DNA of 64,000 nt from Terricaulis silvestris (lineage in GTDB: Bacteria; Pseudomonadota; Alphaproteobacteria; Caulobacterales; Aquidulcibacteraceae). Under the pieces are notes generated by a model that was not told the origin of the DNA, did not search any database, and worked only from the letters and a program-made list of their open reading frames with translations. The translations under genes and the position numbers were made by a program. Each line of letters starts with the position of its first letter. Positions within the stretch are counted from its first letter, which is position 1. Location of the stretch: NCBI RefSeq assembly GCF_009792355.1, contig NZ_CP047045.1, positions 434,001-498,000 on the forward strand, given 5' to 3'. This document shows, piece by piece, positions 8,369 through 19,051 of the stretch.

Positions 8369-9766
8369 TCAAACCGTCACATCGACACGCACGCCACGCC
8401 AACGCTCGAAACCGAGCGGGCGGGCGGCAATGGATGCTTGTTGTTGTGGCGCGTCGTCGCCGCTCTGCGCAGCGCGTCCGCGTGAATTTGTATCGCCGGC
8501 GTCAGCGTTGCCTTCGCTGCCTTGGCGCAGATCGAACGACAGGCCGCTGTCGCTGAGCTGCAAACCCGCGTCGTTCAGCATTTGCTCGAGTTCGCGTGCG
8601 TTGCGGGCGAGTTCTGCCAGCGCTTGAGGGCTGTCAGCGGAAATGACTGCCGTGACGCGATGATCGCGCGACACATCGAGCCGCACTTCGACACGACCGA
8701 GCTCCGGCGGATCGAGGCGGAGTTCAAACGTCGTGTTGTCGCCATCAAACCGGCGCACGATCTCTCGCGCGACTTGAGCGGCGGCGGGCGTGACGCGAAC
8801 GGCGGCCGTGTGATCGACGCTTGCCGTTTGTTGTGCTTGCGCGGCAGCTTGAGCAAGCGGCGTTCCGCCCTGCTGCGATATCGGCGCTGGAATTTCAGGC
8901 GCGTCCGCTTGGAGCGCGAGCAGCGGGGATGCGGCATCCTTGCTTGCGGCTGAAGCAGCCGGCACGCTCTTCTGCGTTTGCGCGGCGCTCACTGGCGGCG
9001 CGTCAGTCTTGCTGTCTTCAACGACCGCTTCGAACGATTTAGCGCCGCGTTGCGTGTCCGCCTTGCCCGTGCGCTGAGGCGTAGGCGCCTGACGTTCAAC
9101 CGGTGCGGGCTGCGCGGAGATCGTCGCCAAGTCAGGTGGCGGCGCATCGGTTGTTGGCAGGGGCGAGGGCGCTTGCGCGGTTGTCACACCGGTTTGCGTT
9201 GGTGTTGGCGCTTGGGGAGGCGCGGTGTTGGCTTCGGCGGTGTCGCTTTGTTGTGTGGCGGCGCCGACAGCGCTCTTCGCTACATCCGACTTGGAGTCCG
9301 ACGGTTCAGCACCGGCTGCGCTCTCTGCGCTGTTCGGCGCTGGAGGAGGCGAAGGGGCAGGAGCAGCGCTTGGCGCTGTGGGCGCGGGCGCTTGTGGCGC
9401 AGACGCGGCTTCGATCGGCGCGGTCTGAGGCGTCGCGCCATTTGCGTCAGCGGCCTCGCTTGCGATTGGCGCGGGCGGCGGCGGGGCGACGATCTGTACG
9501 ATGTGTGGTGGAGCAGATGGCTCAGTCGGAGGCGAGGCGTCCGCTTCGATCGCGGGCGCTTCAGATTCTGTGTCCGTGTTGTCGCTCGCCTTCGCGTTGT
9601 CCGCCGGCTTCGCGCGCTCCTCGCGCGGCGCTTCCTCGGCCGTCGCGACTTCGAGGTGATCGTCGAAGCTCGGCTCTGACGTGTCGCGGGCAGGCGCGGG
9701 ACGAGCGTTCGCAGGCCGAGAAGGCGGCGCCGCAACGTCGAAAACGGCGTCTGCCGCGAAATCCAT
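8369..9766 (-). CDS. fliK: Flagellar hook-length control protein, FliK-like
   Basis: A 465-residue protein. Residues 1-320 are low-complexity and rich in Ala, Pro, Thr and Gln, as in FliK molecular rulers. The C-terminal 110 residues form the Flg_hook domain (FELRLDPPELGRVEVRLDVS, then LAELARNARELEQMLNDAG). FliK measures hook length and switches export specificity at FlhB. The name rests on the C-terminal domain and on the position before flgD-flgE; the N-terminal region is not conserved in sequence in this family. Confidence 0.85.
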   Translation of the reverse strand: MDFAADAVFDVAAPPSRPANARPAPARDTSEPSFDDHLEVATAEEAPREERAKPADNAKASDNTDTESEAPAIEADASPPTEPSAPPHIVQIVAPPPPAPIASEAADANGATPQTAPIEAASAPQAPAPTAPSAAPAPSPPPAPNSAESAAGAEPSDSKSDVAKSAVGAATQQSDTAEANTAPPQAPTPTQTGVTTAQAPSPLPTTDAPPPDLATISAQPAPVERQAPTPQRTGKADTQRGAKSFEAVVEDSKTDAPPVSAAQTQKSVPAASAASKDAASPLLALQADAPEIPAPISQQGGTPLAQAAAQAQQTASVDHTAAVRVTPAAAQVAREIVRRFDGDNTTFELRLDPPELGRVEVRLDVSRDHRVTAVISADSPQALAELARNARELEQMLNDAGLQLSDSGLSFDLRQGSEGNADAGDTNSRGRAAQSGDDAPQQQASIAARPLGFERWRGVRVDVTV

Positions 9767-10125
9767 ACGTCCCCCGATGCCCGCACGTGCGGGCTGAGAG
9801 GAGAGAGCAAGCGCCGGGCCACGGCGCTAACCAAGAAAAATTACATAAAAACAGCATGATAGATTTGGCGTTGCCGCTCCGAAACGCACAATCCGGCAAT
9901 TGGCGCCGGGTCCGCCCGGCAGCTTCTGCCGAGCATTGACCGTGGCCCCAAGCTTGCGAGGACATGGCTAACGACGGTTATTGCGCGGTCTCGCGCGGAG
10001 CCAGCGTTGGAGGATTAAAGCGTGTTGTTTCAAGCGCTTGAGTGCGTTTGTGCGGCGGCCGGAGCGCCGTCGCCGACCCGGCAAAATCCGCCGGGCGCTG
10101 GGCGCTTTTTGCCGGGAGCATGCGC
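9767..10125. other. Divergent intergenic region between fliK and flgK
   Basis: A 359-base region that must hold promoters for both flagellar units. A perfect 16-base palindrome, GCCCGCACGTGCGGGC, lies at 9779-9794, just upstream of fliK. An AT-rich stretch is at 9835-9870. TGGCGCCGGGTCCGC at 9901-9915 has sigma-54 spacing but a poor -12 element. No coding sequence is seen. Confidence 0.6.
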
Positions 10126-12276
10126 ATGGTCGGTCTAACCAGCGTTCTTCTCTCCGGTCTCTCCGGTATGCGCGCCTCGCAAACCGCGATGGCGACGATT
10201 TCGCAAAACATCGCCAACGCCAACACACCTGGCTACGTGCGCACCGAAGTCACGCTGTCGCCGCGCTCGGATTTGGGCGCAGGGGCCGGCGTTGAGGTCA
10301 CCGGCATCAAGCGCGCCGCGGACCGTTTCCTCGCCACTGCAAGCTACATCGCCGAAGCCGCGCGCGGTTCCGCCGCGGCGCGCGCCGACATTCTCTCGCG
10401 CGCGCAGTCGAATTTCGGCGACCCTGCCGGCACAACATCGGTGTTCGCCTCGCTCGATAATTTCTGGTCGGCGATGACTGAGATCGGCGTTGATCCGGCC
10501 TCGCAATTGCGCCGTGGCGACGCCGTCACCGCGTTGCAGTCGATGTATTCCGAAGTGCAGCGCATCGGAGAGTCGATACAATCGCTCATTGCCGAGGCTG
10601 ATCAGCGCATCGCGGATTCCGTCGAGGAAGCGCAGAGCCTGATCGATCGGATCGCCGAGCTGAACCTGGAAGTTCAGCTCAATAAGCGGATGGGCGCCGA
10701 TTCAACCGGCGCCGAGAATGCGCAAGGCGCGCTGATCGATCAGCTTTCCAGTTTAATGGACGTGCGGGTCACACCTGTGACGGAGGGCGGCGTCCACGTG
10801 CGCACCAGCGGCGGCGCGCTGCTCGTGGGCGTAACCGCCGCAAACCTCAGCTATTCGCCGAACTCATCGCCGTATGCGACGCACGGCGTCATCAAGTTCA
10901 ACGAACAGCTCGGCACCCAGGCCAATCTTGAGCCGTATCTGCTTGGCGGCGAGATCAAGGGTCTGTTGCAGGCGCGCGACACCGATCTCGTCAATCTCTC
11001 CGAGGCGCTGGGCGGTTTCGCCGGCGCGTTGGCCGATGCGCTGAACGAGGTGCACAACGAAAACGCCTCGTCGCCGGCCTTGGGACAATTGGTTGGCCGG
11101 CAAACCGGCTTGCTCGGTACGGATGCGCTTGGCTTCACCGGCAACGCCGTGCTTGGCGTCACCACCGCATCGGGTAATCTGGCGCAGCGCCTCACCATCG
11201 ATTTCGACGCGCAGACCATCACCGGTGAAGCGCCCGCCGCCGTCTACAGTTTTGCCGGCGGCACGGTCGCCGCTTTCACCACCGCGCTGAATAGCGCGCT
11301 CGGCGCCGCCAATCCCGCCGGAACGGCGACGTTCGTCAATGGCGTGCTGACGGTAAATGTCGGCAGCAGTGGCGGTGCGGTGATTCAGCAAGCCGAAACC
11401 GATCCGAGCGATCGCGCCGGCCGCGGCTTCTCGCACTTCTTCGGCCTCAACGACCTCGTGTCGCGCCCGACGCCGCTCTTCTTCGAAACCGGTTTGCAGG
11501 CGAGCGATCTGCACGGTCTCGCTGCGGGCGGCGAGATTGCTTATGAGGTTCGCGACAGTCTGGGACGCTCCGTCGCGACGCGCACGATCGCGATTTCCGG
11601 CGGTCTGATCGGCGGGGATTGGGGCGATCTGGTCACGGCGCTCAATGCCACGGGCACAGGGCTTGGCGAGTACGGTACGTTTGCACTCGATCCCGGCACC
11701 GGCCGCATAGGCTTCACGCCGAATGACGGCTACAAGGCTTCGCTCGTCGCGGATTCCACATTGCGCGGCGGCACTGGCGTTTCGTTCTCGTCGCTGCACG
11801 GTTTGTCGCAAGCGGCGACCGGCGGCCGGGCGCTCGAAGTCGGCATCGATGCACAGATCGCCGCCAATACTGGCCGCCTTGCGGTTGGCCGACCCGATCT
11901 CACCGCCGACATCGGCGATCGTATTATCGAAGCCGGCGACAATCGCGGCTCTGCGGCCCTGGTTGCGGCGCGCGACACGGTGCGCGGCTTTCCAGCCGCC
12001 GGCGCGATGAACGCACAAACGACGACGCTCGCGGTCTACGCGGCACGTCTCGGCGGCGAAGCCGGACGGATGGCGACGGACGCCGAGCGTGGTGCGCTAG
12101 GTGCGGAAGCGGTGGCGCTCGCGGCCGCCGATCGCCGCGCCGAAGTCGAAAGCGTCAGTCTCGACGATGAATTGCTGAAGATGACGACGTTCCAGAATGC
12201 CTATGCGGCGGCGGCGCGGGTCATCCAGGCCGCAACCGATATGCTCGATATCCTGATGTCGATTGGGTATCGCTAG
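10126..12276 (+). CDS. flgK: Flagellar hook-associated protein FlgK
   Basis: A 716-residue protein with the N-terminal rod/hook signature (TSVLLSGLSGMRASQTAMAT, then ISQNIANANTPGYVRTEV) and the matching C-terminal helix (LLKMTTFQNAYAAAARVIQA). FlgK is the first hook-filament junction protein (HAP1). I choose the ATG at 10126 because GGGAG is 7 bases upstream; the ATG at 10120 is too close to that site. flgL follows after 15 bases. The central domains are large, which fits the variable length of the family. Confidence 0.93.
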   Translation: MVGLTSVLLSGLSGMRASQTAMATISQNIANANTPGYVRTEVTLSPRSDLGAGAGVEVTGIKRAADRFLATASYIAEAARGSAAARADILSRAQSNFGDPAGTTSVFASLDNFWSAMTEIGVDPASQLRRGDAVTALQSMYSEVQRIGESIQSLIAEADQRIADSVEEAQSLIDRIAELNLEVQLNKRMGADSTGAENAQGALIDQLSSLMDVRVTPVTEGGVHVRTSGGALLVGVTAANLSYSPNSSPYATHGVIKFNEQLGTQANLEPYLLGGEIKGLLQARDTDLVNLSEALGGFAGALADALNEVHNENASSPALGQLVGRQTGLLGTDALGFTGNAVLGVTTASGNLAQRLTIDFDAQTITGEAPAAVYSFAGGTVAAFTTALNSALGAANPAGTATFVNGVLTVNVGSSGGAVIQQAETDPSDRAGRGFSHFFGLNDLVSRPTPLFFETGLQASDLHGLAAGGEIAYEVRDSLGRSVATRTIAISGGLIGGDWGDLVTALNATGTGLGEYGTFALDPGTGRIGFTPNDGYKASLVADSTLRGGTGVSFSSLHGLSQAATGGRALEVGIDAQIAANTGRLAVGRPDLTADIGDRIIEAGDNRGSAALVAARDTVRGFPAAGAMNAQTTTLAVYAARLGGEAGRMATDAERGALGAEAVALAAADRRAEVESVSLDDELLKMTTFQNAYAAAARVIQAATDMLDILMSIGYR

Positions 12277-12291
12277 AAGGAGTAGGCCGTC

Positions 12292-13215
12292 ATGAGCGGC
12301 GCGTTGTCACTACGGTTTTCGACCCAGGCGCAGGTCGACGTGCGTCGCATCACCCGCGAACTCGCCGACTTGCAAGGCCAGATGGCGTCGGGCGCGAAGG
12401 CGCGCGACCTGCAAGGGTTCGGCGGCGCTTCGAGCCGGCTGCTCACGGCGCAGAGCCTGAAGGCAACTTCGGACGCACGCGGCTCGGTGATCAATCAGCT
12501 GCAGGCGCGCTTCGGCGTGCAGGGCGCTGCGCTCGGGCAGGTCGCGCAAGCGTCGAGCCTGCTGGCTCAATCGATCCGCGAAGCCATCAGCGCTGATGAC
12601 GGCCGCGGCATCGCCACCGAACTCGACCTTTCTTTCACCAGCATCATCTCGGCCATGAACGAAACCTGGAACGGCCAGCCGCTGTTCGCTGGCGAACGCC
12701 AAGGGACAGGACCGATCACGATCAATACGCTCGAGGAGCTGCAAGCCGCCGCGGATGTCGCAGACATCTTTGACGAGGCCGGGCGCCACCAGATCATCGA
12801 TTTGGGAGCGGGCGCGCCCGTCAAGCTGTCGGCAAAGGCTTCGGAACTCTCCATGGGCCTGTTCCAAACGATCCGCGGCCTGAAGGACATGCTCGACGCC
12901 GCCGGCGGCGCCATCGGCCAGCCGATCACGACCACGCAGCGCGATCAGCTCATCTTGTTCGCCGACACGCTCTCGGACCAAGCCAACAACTTCACCAACG
13001 AAGAGGGCCGGGCTGGCCAGCTGCAAAGGCGCTTCGAAGGCGAGCTGACGCAGTTGGAGGAACGATCGAACCTGCTGACGAAGGAGATCGGCTCCGAGGC
13101 CGACGCCGATCTCGCCCAAATCTCGATTCAGCTCAGCGCGCTGCTGGTGCAGTACGAAGCTGCCGCCAAGACCTTCGCCGACCTTTCAAGATTGTCGCTT
13201 CTCGACTATCTGTAG
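12292..13215 (+). CDS. flgL: Flagellar hook-associated protein FlgL
   Basis: A 307-residue flagellin-related protein. The N-terminal helix matches the HAP3/flagellin start (LSLRFSTQAQVDVRRITREL, then DLQGQMASGAKARDLQGFGG), and the C-terminus ends in a long amphipathic helix (LSALLVQYEAAAKTFADLSR). FlgL is the second junction protein between FlgK and the filament. AAGGAG lies before the ATG. It is the last flagellar gene of this cluster. Confidence 0.88.
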   Translation: MSGALSLRFSTQAQVDVRRITRELADLQGQMASGAKARDLQGFGGASSRLLTAQSLKATSDARGSVINQLQARFGVQGAALGQVAQASSLLAQSIREAISADDGRGIATELDLSFTSIISAMNETWNGQPLFAGERQGTGPITINTLEELQAAADVADIFDEAGRHQIIDLGAGAPVKLSAKASELSMGLFQTIRGLKDMLDAAGGAIGQPITTTQRDQLILFADTLSDQANNFTNEEGRAGQLQRRFEGELTQLEERSNLLTKEIGSEADADLAQISIQLSALLVQYEAAAKTFADLSRLSLLDYL

Positions 13216-13254
13216 CCCATCGCTCCGGGCCTTGACCCCGGGGGGAAGGAATGG

Positions 13255-14415
13255 ATGTCAGACGTTAGCCTCGCCGCGCCCCCACGCGCGCAAACTCTCA
13301 ACTCTCTTGGGTTCGCCAAGCCGCCGGCGCAAACGCGCGTGGTGGCGGCGATGTCGGGCGGGGTCGATTCCTCGGTCGTCGCAGCGATGCTGGCGCGCGA
13401 GGGGTATGATGTCGTGGGCGTCACGCTGCAGCTCTATGACCACGGCGCCGCGATCAACAAGGCAGGCTCTTGCTGCGCCGGGCAGGACATCCACGACGCG
13501 CGCCGCGTCGCCGACAGCATGGGCTTTCCGCACTACGTGCTCGACTACGAAAGCCGCTTCCGCAACGCGGTGATGGAAGATTTCGCGGACACTTATCTGG
13601 CGGGCGCGACGCCGATCCCGTGCGTGCGGTGCAATCAAACCGTGAAGTTCAAGGATCTAAAGCGTGTCGCCGAAGAGCTCGGCGCCGATTGCTTGGCGAC
13701 GGGGCACTACGTGCGCCGTGTCGAGAGCGATCACGGCGCGGAGCTGCACCGTGCAGCCGACGCCAACCGAGACCAAACCTATTTCCTGTTTGCCACGACG
13801 CGTGAGCAGCTTGACTTCCTGCGCTTTCCGCTGGGCGACAAGCCGAAGAGCGATGTGCGCGCGCTGGCGGCGGAGCTGGGGCTACGCGTCGCCGAAAAGC
13901 CGGATAGCCAGGACATCTGCTTCGTACCGCAAGGCAAATATCAGGCCGTGGTCGAAAAGCTGCGTCCTGGCGCGATCGAACCTGGCGACATCGTGCACGT
14001 TGATGGCCGCGTCATGGGTCGCCATGACGGCGTGATCAATTTCACCGTGGGCCAACGCCGGGGGCTGGGCGTTGCCACTGGCGAACCATTGTTCGTTGTG
14101 AAGCTCAATGCCGCGGCCAAGCGCGTCATCGTCGGACCGCGCGAGGCGCTTGGCGTCAGCCGCATCGCGTTGAAGGACGTGAACTGGATCGGTGAAAATG
14201 CAGCGGTCGAGGATCAGCTCGACGGCCGCCCCATCTTGGTCCGCGTGCGCTCGACGCGTCCGCCCGTGCCGGCGCGGCTTAGTGTTGGTGCGGGCTGGTC
14301 GGTCTTGCTTGACGCGCCGGAAGAGGGCGTAGCACCGGGCCAAGCTGCTGTGTTCTACGATCCCGGCACGACGCGCGTGCTCGGCGGCGGCTGGATTGCG
14401 GCGACGGAGCGTTGA
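13255..14415 (+). CDS. mnmA: tRNA-specific 2-thiouridylase MnmA
   Basis: A 386-residue protein with the PP-loop [15 protein letters not shown], the family motifs [20 protein letters not shown] and [14 protein letters not shown], and the later Cys in [12 protein letters not shown]. MnmA activates U34 of tRNA Lys, Gln and Glu with ATP and inserts sulfur received from a TusE- or IscS-type donor. The ATG at 13255 follows GGGGGAAGGA. The stop codon overlaps the next start. Confidence 0.96.
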   Translation: MSDVSLAAPPRAQTLNSLGFAKPPAQTRVVAAMSGGVDSSVVAAMLAREGYDVVGVTLQLYDHGAAINKAGSCCAGQDIHDARRVADSMGFPHYVLDYESRFRNAVMEDFADTYLAGATPIPCVRCNQTVKFKDLKRVAEELGADCLATGHYVRRVESDHGAELHRAADANRDQTYFLFATTREQLDFLRFPLGDKPKSDVRALAAELGLRVAEKPDSQDICFVPQGKYQAVVEKLRPGAIEPGDIVHVDGRVMGRHDGVINFTVGQRRGLGVATGEPLFVVKLNAAAKRVIVGPREALGVSRIALKDVNWIGENAAVEDQLDGRPILVRVRSTRPPVPARLSVGAGWSVLLDAPEEGVAPGQAAVFYDPGTTRVLGGGWIAATER

Positions 14416-14882
14416 TGGAGAACACTGACTCAAAAGCGCTGATGGCGATGACGGGCCTCGAAGCGCTGCGCGCGTTGATCGCCGGTCAGTTCGCGCCGCC
14501 GACGATTGGCGCAACCATGGGCTTCACCCTTGTCGAAGTAGAGCATGGTTTTGCGGCGTTTGAGGGCGAACCTTCCGCGCGCGTGCTCAATCCGATGGGT
14601 GTGGTTCACGGCGGCTGGGCGCTGACCTTGATCGATAGCTGCTGCGGCTGCGCTGGGCACACGACGCTGCCGGCTGGCGTCGGCTACGGGACCGTCGAAA
14701 CCAAAGTGAACTTCGTGCGGCCGATCGCCCCCGACACTGGAACGCTGCGCGCTGAAGGCCGCGTGCTCGCGTTGGGCCGCACTCTCATTACCGCTGAAGG
14801 CAAGCTCATCGACAAGAGGGGCAAGCTCTACGCACACGGCACATCCACTTGCATGATCATTCGTCCGGAGAAGGCAAAATGA
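14415..14882 (+). CDS. PaaI-family hotdog-fold thioesterase
   Basis: A 155-residue hotdog protein with the PaaI-type motif NPMGVVHGGWALTLIDSCCG, followed by ETKVNFVRPI and LITAEGKLIDKRGKLYAHGT. The Asn...His-Gly-Gly pattern is the active-site region of acyl-CoA thioesterases of this group. The substrate cannot be read from sequence. The ATG overlaps the mnmA stop (TGATG), and the stop overlaps the thiolase start (ATGA), so the genes are likely coupled. The pairing with a thiolase suggests acyl-CoA metabolism. Confidence 0.85.
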   Translation: MENTDSKALMAMTGLEALRALIAGQFAPPTIGATMGFTLVEVEHGFAAFEGEPSARVLNPMGVVHGGWALTLIDSCCGCAGHTTLPAGVGYGTVETKVNFVRPIAPDTGTLRAEGRVLALGRTLITAEGKLIDKRGKLYAHGTSTCMIIRPEKAK

Positions 14883-16039
14883 GCGAAGATATCGTCATCG
14901 TCGGCATGGCGCGCACGCCGATCGGCGGGCTGCTTGGAGAATTGTCCGGCTTCAGCGCCGCCGAACTTGGCGCGGTTGCCGTGAAGGCCGCTGTGAAAGA
15001 GGCGGGTGTCTCTGGCGCGGATCAGATCATCATGGGCAACGTGCTCTCCGCTGGCCAAGGTCAGGCGCCCGCGCGACAAGCGGCGCTTAAGGCCGGGCTC
15101 GCGAAGTCCACCGAAGCGGTGACGCTGAACAAGATGTGCGGTTCGGGCCTACAAGCCGTGGCGATGGCGCGGCAAGCGTTGTTGGCTGGCGAAGCTGATG
15201 TCGTTGTCGCTGGCGGCATGGAGAGCATGTCGCGGGCGCCATTCCTGATGCCGAACCATCGCGGCGGCAAAAAGTACGGTCACGACACGATCAAGGACCA
15301 CATGGCGCAAGACGGCCTCGAGGATGCCTACGAAGGCTTCGCCATGGGCGTCTACGCCGACCAAGCGGCGAAAGAGTATCAGTTCACCCGCGAAGCGCAG
15401 GACGCCTACGCGTTGGAAACTCTGGCCCGTGCGCAGAGCGCGACCAAGGAAGGCCGGTTCAAGCGCGAGATTGCGCCGGTGGAATCCAAGGCAGGAATCT
15501 TCGACACCGACGAACTGCCGCGCAAGGCCAAGCCGGACAAGATTCCGAGCTTGAAGCCCGCATTCACGCCGGACGGTACTGTCACGGCGGCGAATGCGTC
15601 CGCGATCTCCGATGGCGCGGCGGCGTTGGTGCTGATGCGCGCGTCGGATGCGAAGGAACGTGGTCTGAAGCCGCTCGCGCGCATCGTCGCGCAAGCGTCG
15701 CATGCACAAGAGCCTTCGAAGTTCACCTCGGCGCCGGTGCCGGCGATCAAGAAGGCGCTCGATCGCGCCGGTTGGAAAGCGAGTGACGTCGATCTCTGGG
15801 AGATCAACGAAGCTTTCGCTATCGTACCGATGATCGCGATGAAAGAACTCGGCATCACGCACGACAAGATCAACGTGAACGGTGGCGCGTGTGCGATGGG
15901 CCATCCAATCGGCGCATCCGGCGCGCGCGTGCTGGTGACGTTGATTGCGGCGATGGAAGCGCGCGACGCCAAGCGTGGCGTGGCTTCGCTCTGTATCGGC
16001 GGCGGCGAGGGCATTGCGCTCGCCGTGGAGCGCGCGTGA
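14879..16039 (+). CDS. Acetyl-CoA C-acetyltransferase (thiolase)
   Basis: A 386-residue thiolase with the nucleophile Cys in LNKMCGSGLQAVAMARQ, the central GGMESMSRAPFL, the His motif WEINEAFA, the NVNGGACAMGHPIGASGAR segment and the second Cys in SLCIGGGEGIA. It either condenses two acetyl-CoA to acetoacetyl-CoA (PHB or isoprenoid direction) or carries out the last step of beta-oxidation. It lies within a four-gene overlapping run with the thioesterase and the DUF2332 gene. No phaB or phaC is adjacent, so the pathway is not fixed by context. Confidence 0.93.
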   Translation: MSEDIVIVGMARTPIGGLLGELSGFSAAELGAVAVKAAVKEAGVSGADQIIMGNVLSAGQGQAPARQAALKAGLAKSTEAVTLNKMCGSGLQAVAMARQALLAGEADVVVAGGMESMSRAPFLMPNHRGGKKYGHDTIKDHMAQDGLEDAYEGFAMGVYADQAAKEYQFTREAQDAYALETLARAQSATKEGRFKREIAPVESKAGIFDTDELPRKAKPDKIPSLKPAFTPDGTVTAANASAISDGAAALVLMRASDAKERGLKPLARIVAQASHAQEPSKFTSAPVPAIKKALDRAGWKASDVDLWEINEAFAIVPMIAMKELGITHDKINVNGGACAMGHPIGASGARVLVTLIAAMEARDAKRGVASLCIGGGEGIALAVERA

Positions 16040-17091
16040 GCCTGGAACGCATCCTTGCTCACTTCCGTGAGCAGGCCGCGTTCTGCACGTCGTACGGCTC
16101 GCCCTTCACCGGCGAGCTGATTGGCGCGATGGCGGATGACATCGAGAGCGGCGGGCCTACCACCGCGCTTGTCGCCGACTGGCCCACAAATCCACGCGCC
16201 GACGCGCTATCGTTGCGGCTTGCGGGCGCGCTGCACGCCGCGGTTCTGACTGGACGCGACGCCGCGCTCGCCGCGCTTTACCAAGGTCACACCGCCGCGT
16301 CGAGCATGAGCGAAGTTTGGCCTGTTGCGCGCGCGTTCTTGGATCGCGAGCGCGTGTGGGTGGCGGAGTTCATCCGCTCCGCGCCACAGACGAACGAGAC
16401 GCGCCGATCGATCGCGCTGCTTTCGGGCTTTCTCACGTTTGCGCAAAATTGGCATGGGCCGGTGGATACTTTGGAGATAGGCGCGAGCGCTGGCCTCAAT
16501 CTGAACTGGGACAGTTTCGCTTATCGCACGCGTGATTGGTCGTGGGGCGACGATAGCCCCGTGGTCATCGATACGGACTGGAATGGCCCGCCGCCGCCAA
16601 CGGAGACGCGGATCAACGTCCGCAACCGCGCCGCGTGCGACCTCAACCCGCTCGACATTCGTGACGAAGGGCAGCGTCTCCGGCTCAAATCCTATATCTG
16701 GCCCGACCAGCCAGATCGCTTGGCGCGTTTCGAGGGCGCTGTGGCGCTGGCGCTTGCCAATGACGTGCGCGTTGACCGCGCCGACGCAGCGGCGTGGATC
16801 GCAGATCGACTCGCCCGACGGGCGCGGGATGCGGCGACCATCGTGTACCACTCCATCTTCCTGCAATACCCGCCGCGCGAGGCCCGCGCCGCCATCGTGG
16901 ACGCAATCCGACGCGCCGGCGTTGAGGCGACGCCGGAAGCCCCACTCGCTTGGGTGCGGCTCGAACCTGAAGGCGTGACCGATGGTGTGGACACCCCGCG
17001 CATGGTTGCCGACATCCACGTCTGGCCCGGCGGTGAGCGGCGTATCCTTGCTTATACGGACGGCCACGTTCGTGCGGTGTATGCGGTTTAG
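16036..17091 (+). CDS. DUF2332 family protein
   Basis: A 351-residue protein that matches the DUF2332 family, with landmarks SPFTGELIGAMADDI, LEIGASAGLNLNWD, DLNPLDIRDEGQRLRLKSYI, WPDQPDR and TIVYHSIFLQYPP. The GASAGLNL segment resembles a nucleotide- or SAM-binding glycine loop, but no activity is established. The GTG start at 16036 overlaps the thiolase stop (GTGA). It is the last gene of the mnmA run. Confidence 0.8.
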   Translation: MSLERILAHFREQAAFCTSYGSPFTGELIGAMADDIESGGPTTALVADWPTNPRADALSLRLAGALHAAVLTGRDAALAALYQGHTAASSMSEVWPVARAFLDRERVWVAEFIRSAPQTNETRRSIALLSGFLTFAQNWHGPVDTLEIGASAGLNLNWDSFAYRTRDWSWGDDSPVVIDTDWNGPPPPTETRINVRNRAACDLNPLDIRDEGQRLRLKSYIWPDQPDRLARFEGAVALALANDVRVDRADAAAWIADRLARRARDAATIVYHSIFLQYPPREARAAIVDAIRRAGVEATPEAPLAWVRLEPEGVTDGVDTPRMVADIHVWPGGERRILAYTDGHVRAVYAV

Positions 17092-17125
17092 CCCGCCTGG
17101 AAAACTCTGCTAGAGACGGGCTCTG

Positions 17126-17145
17126 CGAGCGCTGGCAGGCGCTCG
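17126..17145. terminator. Hairpin between convergent DUF2332 and cysNC genes
   Basis: CGAGCGC (17126-17132) pairs with GCGCTCG (17139-17145) over a 6-base loop, in the 64-base gap between two convergent genes. There is no clear T-run on either side, so a terminator role is likely only from position. Confidence 0.4.
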
Positions 17146-17155
17146 TCCTGATAGC

Positions 17156-19051
17156 TCAACCGCGCTCGATCAAAGCCTTGACGATTTGCTCGGCGGCTTT
17201 GTCCGGTGACGTTTGCGTCGTGTCGATGCGGAGTTCAGGATTGTTCGGGCGCTCATACGGACTATCGACGCCAGTGAAGTTCTTGAGCTGGCCCGCTCGC
17301 GCCTTCTTGTAGAGCCCCTTAACATCACGCTTCTCGGCGTCTTCGAGCGGCGTATCGACGAACACTTCGAAGAATTCGCCCTTCGCCATCAACGCGCGCG
17401 CCATCTCGCGTTCGGCGCGGAATGGGGAGATGAAGGAGACCAGCACGATCAATCCGGCGTCCGACATCAGCCGCGCAACTTCGGCGACACGGCGGATGTT
17501 CTCGACACGATCAGCATCCGTGAAGCCTAGATCGCGATTGAGGCCATGGCGAAGGTTGTCGCCGTCGAGCAGTACGGTGTGCCTGCCAAGCGAATGGAGC
17601 CGCTTCTCGACCAAGTTGGCAATGGTGGATTTCCCGGCGCCTGAGAGGCCGGTGAACCAGAGTACTGCCGGCGTTTGACCTTTGATCTCCGCGCGCGACT
17701 CCCGCGTGATATCGAGCGCTTGCCAGTGCACGTTCTGAGCGCGGCGCAGCGCGAAGTGGATGAGGCCGGCGCCGGCCGTTGCGTTAGTCGTCCGGTCGAT
17801 CAGGATGAAGCTGCCCATGTCCTGGTTCGCGGCGTACGGATCGAACGCCACCGGTTGATCGAGGCTGACGTTGCAGACCGCAATCTCGTTCAGTTCAAGC
17901 ACCTTGCTGGCCAAGTGCTCAAGCGTGTTGACGTTGATCTTGTACTTGATGTCGGTCACTTGTGCGGTGACGGTCTTGGCGCCGATCTTCAGCCAGTAGG
18001 AGCGTCCAGGCAGCAGCGGCTCGGCCGCCATCCAGATCAGCGTCGTCTCGAACTGATCCGCAACTTCCGGCGCATCATCAGCGGCGGCGATCACGTCACC
18101 GCGTGAGCAATCCACTTCGTCGCTCAATGTCAGCGTCACCGATTGGCCGGCGACGGCCTCGGCGAGATCGCCGTCCTTAGTGACGATGCGCGCAACGTTG
18201 CTGATCACACCCGACTGCGCGATGCGCACCCGATCGCCAGGACGAACGCGCCCACCGGAAATCTGTCCCGAGAAGCCGCGGAAATCTGAGTTGGGCCGAT
18301 TGACCCATTGCACCGGCATGCGGAAAGGCTGAGCGGCTCGGCGTGTTTCGCCGATCTCGACGCCTTCCAAATGCTGCATCAGCGTCGGGCCGCTGTACCA
18401 CGGCGACGCGGCGCTCTTGTTGGCGATGTTGTCGCCCTTCAGGCTGGAGATCGGAATCGCCAGCACGCTCTTGAGGCCGATCTGTTCAGCGAATTTGGCG
18501 TACCCTGCTTCGATGGTGTCGAACGTTAATTGTGACCAACCAACGAGATCCATCTTGTTGATGGCCAACACAGCATGGCGAATGCCCATCAGCGACACGA
18601 GGTAGGAGTGGCGTCGCGTCTGGGTCAGCACGCCTTTGCGCGCATCGATCAGTATTACCGCGAGATCGGCGGTGCTCGCGCCGGTGACCATGTTGCGCGT
18701 GTATTGCTCGTGGCCGGGCGTGTCGGCGACGATGAACTTGCGCTTGTCCGTGGAGAAGAAGCGATAAGCGACGTCGATGGTGATGCCTTGCTCGCGCTCG
18801 GCGGCGAGGCCGTCGACCAACAACGCGAAATCGATCTCGCCGCCTTGGGTGCCTACCTTCTTGGAGTCCTCGACCAGCGAAGCCAGCTGATCCTCGAAGA
18901 TCATCTTGGAATCGTAGAGCAAACGCCCAATCAAGGTGGACTTGCCGTCATCGACGCTACCGCAAGTGATGAAGCGCAGCAGCGACTTATGCTGATGCTG
19001 CAGCAGGTAGGCTTCGATATCCTCGCCGATGAGCTTGGAGACGTGAGCCAT
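17156..19051 (-). CDS. cysNC: Bifunctional sulfate adenylyltransferase subunit 1 / APS kinase
   Basis: A 631-residue fusion. Residues 20-430 are the CysN GTPase ([32 protein letters not shown]) with EF-Tu-like domains II and III. Residues about 445-631 are the CysC kinase ([31 protein letters not shown]). CysN with CysD makes APS from sulfate and ATP, driven by GTP, and CysC phosphorylates APS to PAPS. This fusion is usual in alphaproteobacteria (NodQ type). The start overlaps the cysD stop. Confidence 0.96.
   Translation of the reverse strand: MAHVSKLIGEDIEAYLLQHQHKSLLRFITCGSVDDGKSTLIGRLLYDSKMIFEDQLASLVEDSKKVGTQGGEIDFALLVDGLAAEREQGITIDVAYRFFSTDKRKFIVADTPGHEQYTRNMVTGASTADLAVILIDARKGVLTQTRRHSYLVSLMGIRHAVLAINKMDLVGWSQLTFDTIEAGYAKFAEQIGLKSVLAIPISSLKGDNIANKSAASPWYSGPTLMQHLEGVEIGETRRAAQPFRMPVQWVNRPNSDFRGFSGQISGGRVRPGDRVRIAQSGVISNVARIVTKDGDLAEAVAGQSVTLTLSDEVDCSRGDVIAAADDAPEVADQFETTLIWMAAEPLLPGRSYWLKIGAKTVTAQVTDIKYKINVNTLEHLASKVLELNEIAVCNVSLDQPVAFDPYAANQDMGSFILIDRTTNATAGAGLIHFALRRAQNVHWQALDITRESRAEIKGQTPAVLWFTGLSGAGKSTIANLVEKRLHSLGRHTVLLDGDNLRHGLNRDLGFTDADRVENIRRVAEVARLMSDAGLIVLVSFISPFRAEREMARALMAKGEFFEVFVDTPLEDAEKRDVKGLYKKARAGQLKNFTGVDSPYERPNNPELRIDTTQTSPDKAAEQIVKALIERG

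Noticed and set aside
9901-9915. Sigma-54-like TGGCGCCGGGTCCGC upstream of flgK
   Set aside because: Spacing fits but the -12 element is poor and it is more than 200 bases from the start; not listed as a promoter.
10864-12018. A 384-codon minus-strand ORF
   Set aside because: It is antisense to flgK and has no recognisable pattern.
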